Of a DNA stretch of 8,236 nt, positions 7,171-8,236 are shown in pieces; the stretch's first letter is position 1; each line of letters starts with the position of its first letter. Position numbers and translations under genes: made by a program. The notes beneath the pieces were generated by a model. It did no database searches and had not been told where the DNA came from. It worked only from the letters and a program-made list of their open reading frames with translations. Source of the DNA: Parafilimonas sp. (GTDB lineage Bacteria > Bacteroidota > Bacteroidia > Chitinophagales > Chitinophagaceae); assembly GCA_025927795.1 (NCBI GenBank), contig JAICKT010000193.1:1-8236 (forward strand), written 5' to 3'.

Positions 7171-7620
7171 ATGGTTCTACATGTAAACGGCGAAAAGCAT
7201 GAGGTCGCTGTGGAACCTGATGTTGCACTGCTAACCGTATTGCGCGACCACCTCGATTTAACAGGCAGCAAATATGGTTGCGGCGAAGGAGCTTGTGGCG
7301 CATGCACTGTGCTGATAAACGGAAACACTGCACACTCATGCAATACACCTGTAAGTTCCGTTGCGGGTAAAGAAATAATCACTATTGAGGGCGTTGAAAA
7401 AAGTGAAAAGCTTGCCGCACTGCAGAAAGCTTTTATGGCAACAGATGTTTTTCAATGTTCATATTGTGCATCGGGAATGATTATGGCGGCAGCAGCGCTG
7501 CTCAAAAAAAATCCTGCTCCATCTGAAGAAGCAATTGCACAGGCAATGAACGGAAATATCTGCCGCTGCGGTACATATCCTTACATCATTAAAGCTATTA
7601 AACTGGCTTCCGGATTATAA
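7171..7620 (+). CDS. [2Fe-2S] subunit of a molybdenum hydroxylase (IorA-like)
   Basis: A 149-residue electron-transfer subunit, matching the usual size of about 150 for isoquinoline 1-oxidoreductase alpha-type proteins. The N-terminal plant-ferredoxin-like domain binds one cluster through Cys37, Cys42, Cys45 and Cys57 (YGCGEGACGACTVLINGN region). The C-terminal helical domain binds the second through Cys96, Cys99, Cys131 and Cys133 (QCSYC and ICRCG). The common QCGYC motif reads QCSYC here. The ATG at 7171 is chosen because the ferredoxin fold starts at MVLHVNG and the preceding AATTAAATTT is a typical A/T-rich leader; the frame extends upstream to a TTG at 7111 without family similarity. There is no export signal, so it is expected to be carried to the periplasm by the Tat-targeted large subunit encoded 10 bases downstream. 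Its role is passing electrons from the molybdenum centre to an acceptor such as a cytochrome. Confidence 0.93.
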   Translation: MVLHVNGEKHEVAVEPDVALLTVLRDHLDLTGSKYGCGEGACGACTVLINGNTAHSCNTPVSSVAGKEIITIEGVEKSEKLAALQKAFMATDVFQCSYCASGMIMAAAALLKKNPAPSEEAIAQAMNGNICRCGTYPYIIKAIKLASGL

Positions 7621-7630
7621 ATCACATACA

Positions 7631-8236
7631 ATGGAAAATTCAGATTATTCACCTCATCCATTTGAGCCGGCAACAGACGAACTTCCACCAAAACCCCGTT
7701 ATCATTTTACACTCAGCCGGAGAAAGTTTTTTAAACTCGGCGGCAGCGGTTTAGTTGTTGCCTTTGTGTTACACGACCTTATTACACTCGGCAACAACAA
7801 TATTTCTTCTGCGGTTGCACCACAATCGCCGGATGATGTGGATGCATGGATACAGATAGATGAAAACGGCGCAGTAAATGTTTTAACAGGTAAAGTTGAA
7901 GTGGGACAAAACATTCGTACTTCTTTGTCGCAGATTGTTGCCGAAGAACTGATGGTGCCCGTTTCATCAATTACTATGATTATGGGCGATACAGATCTTG
8001 TGCCTTATGATGCCGGTACTTTTGGTAGTCGCTCTACTCCGCAAATGGGCACGCAACTGCGCAAAGCGGCTGCTACGGCACGTGAAGCATTGATAGAACT
8101 CGCAGCAAAAAAATGGAACGTATCGGCAGCAAACCTGCATGCAGAAAACGGAATGATAATAAATGCAGCCACTAAAGAAAAAATTGGTTACGGAGAATTA
8201 ACAAAGGGCAAGCAACTGGTAATGACGATTTCAGAC
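7631..8236 (+). CDS. Tat-exported molybdopterin-binding subunit (IorB-like), N-terminal part
   Basis: The frame is open to the right edge, giving the first 202 residues of a protein that in this family usually exceeds 700. A 28-residue N-region precedes a twin-arginine motif, SRRKFFK (29-35), and the hydrophobic segment LGGSGLVVAFVL, so folded export with the cofactor inserted is expected. After about residue 70 the protein matches xanthine dehydrogenase-family large subunits: WIQIDENGAVNVLTGKVEVG, then QIVAEELMVP (101-110), and MGDTDLVPYDAGTFGSRST (118-136), a molybdopterin-contacting region. The catalytic Glu is expected further downstream, outside the window. The 10-base gap after the [2Fe-2S] subunit gene, on the same strand, indicates one operon and one enzyme complex. 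Substrates of this group are aldehydes or N-heterocycles; which applies here cannot be told. GC content in sampled lines is higher than in the glycan genes to the left. Confidence 0.9.
   Translation, partial: MENSDYSPHPFEPATDELPPKPRYHFTLSRRKFFKLGGSGLVVAFVLHDLITLGNNNISSAVAPQSPDDVDAWIQIDENGAVNVLTGKVEVGQNIRTSLSQIVAEELMVPVSSITMIMGDTDLVPYDAGTFGSRSTPQMGTQLRKAAATAREALIELAAKKWNVSAANLHAENGMIINAATKEKIGYGELTKGKQLVMTISD

Noticed and set aside
7035..7382. Minus-strand open frame opposite the [2Fe-2S] subunit
   Set aside because: It is antisense to a strongly supported iron-sulfur gene and its translation has no recognisable domain or conserved motif.

Overview
The window looks like a Bacteroidota chromosome, most likely a Chitinophagaceae-type soil or freshwater glycan degrader. 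The lineage is inferred from three things: AT-rich sequence with no Shine-Dalgarno motifs (starts are preceded by A/T-rich runs), protein style (signal peptides ending in AQ, a LacI regulator with the FFDR and ITSYL motifs usual in this phylum), and a divergent cluster of secreted carbohydrate enzymes. No rRNA, tRNA, CRISPR array, insertion sequence or phage gene was seen.

Layout. The left part (1-6802) is a small carbohydrate-utilisation locus. On the minus strand, a secreted GH95-like glycoside hydrolase (2426 to 159) is followed after 40 bases by the start of a secreted sulfatase that runs off the left edge (118 to 1). Divergently, on the plus strand, lies a secreted protein of about 1000 residues with a GH123-N-like architecture and a C-terminal barrel (2761-5757). 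A LacI-family repressor (6802 to 5789) converges on its end. The 334-base divergent gap (2427-2760) holds a perfect 12-base palindrome, GCAAACGTTTGC, which closely resembles LacI/PurR-family operators. It also holds an AT-rich cluster of dyads and a perfect Bacteroidota -7 promoter element.

Inferred working model: the LacI-type protein binds the central operator and controls both arms. A sugar derived from a sulfated, possibly fucose- or L-galactose-containing, glycan releases it. The sulfatase and two glycosidases then act together outside the cytoplasm. No SusC/SusD pair is visible in the window.

The right part (7171-8236) is an unrelated plus-strand operon, visibly richer in GC. It encodes a small two-cluster [2Fe-2S] subunit (IorA-like) and, 10 bases later, the N-terminal 202 residues of a Tat-exported molybdopterin-binding subunit (IorB-like) cut by the right edge. 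Together they would form a periplasmic molybdenum hydroxylase or dehydrogenase of the xanthine dehydrogenase superfamily. A 368-base gap (6803-7170) separates the two parts.

The point most worth following is the GH95-like enzyme. It keeps the family fold markers and the catalytic acid, but both halves of the unusual Asn/Asp base machinery are substituted (Asp-Leu-Asn in place of Asn-Ile-Asn, and Glu in place of Asp). This suggests a different specificity or a conventional carboxylate base.
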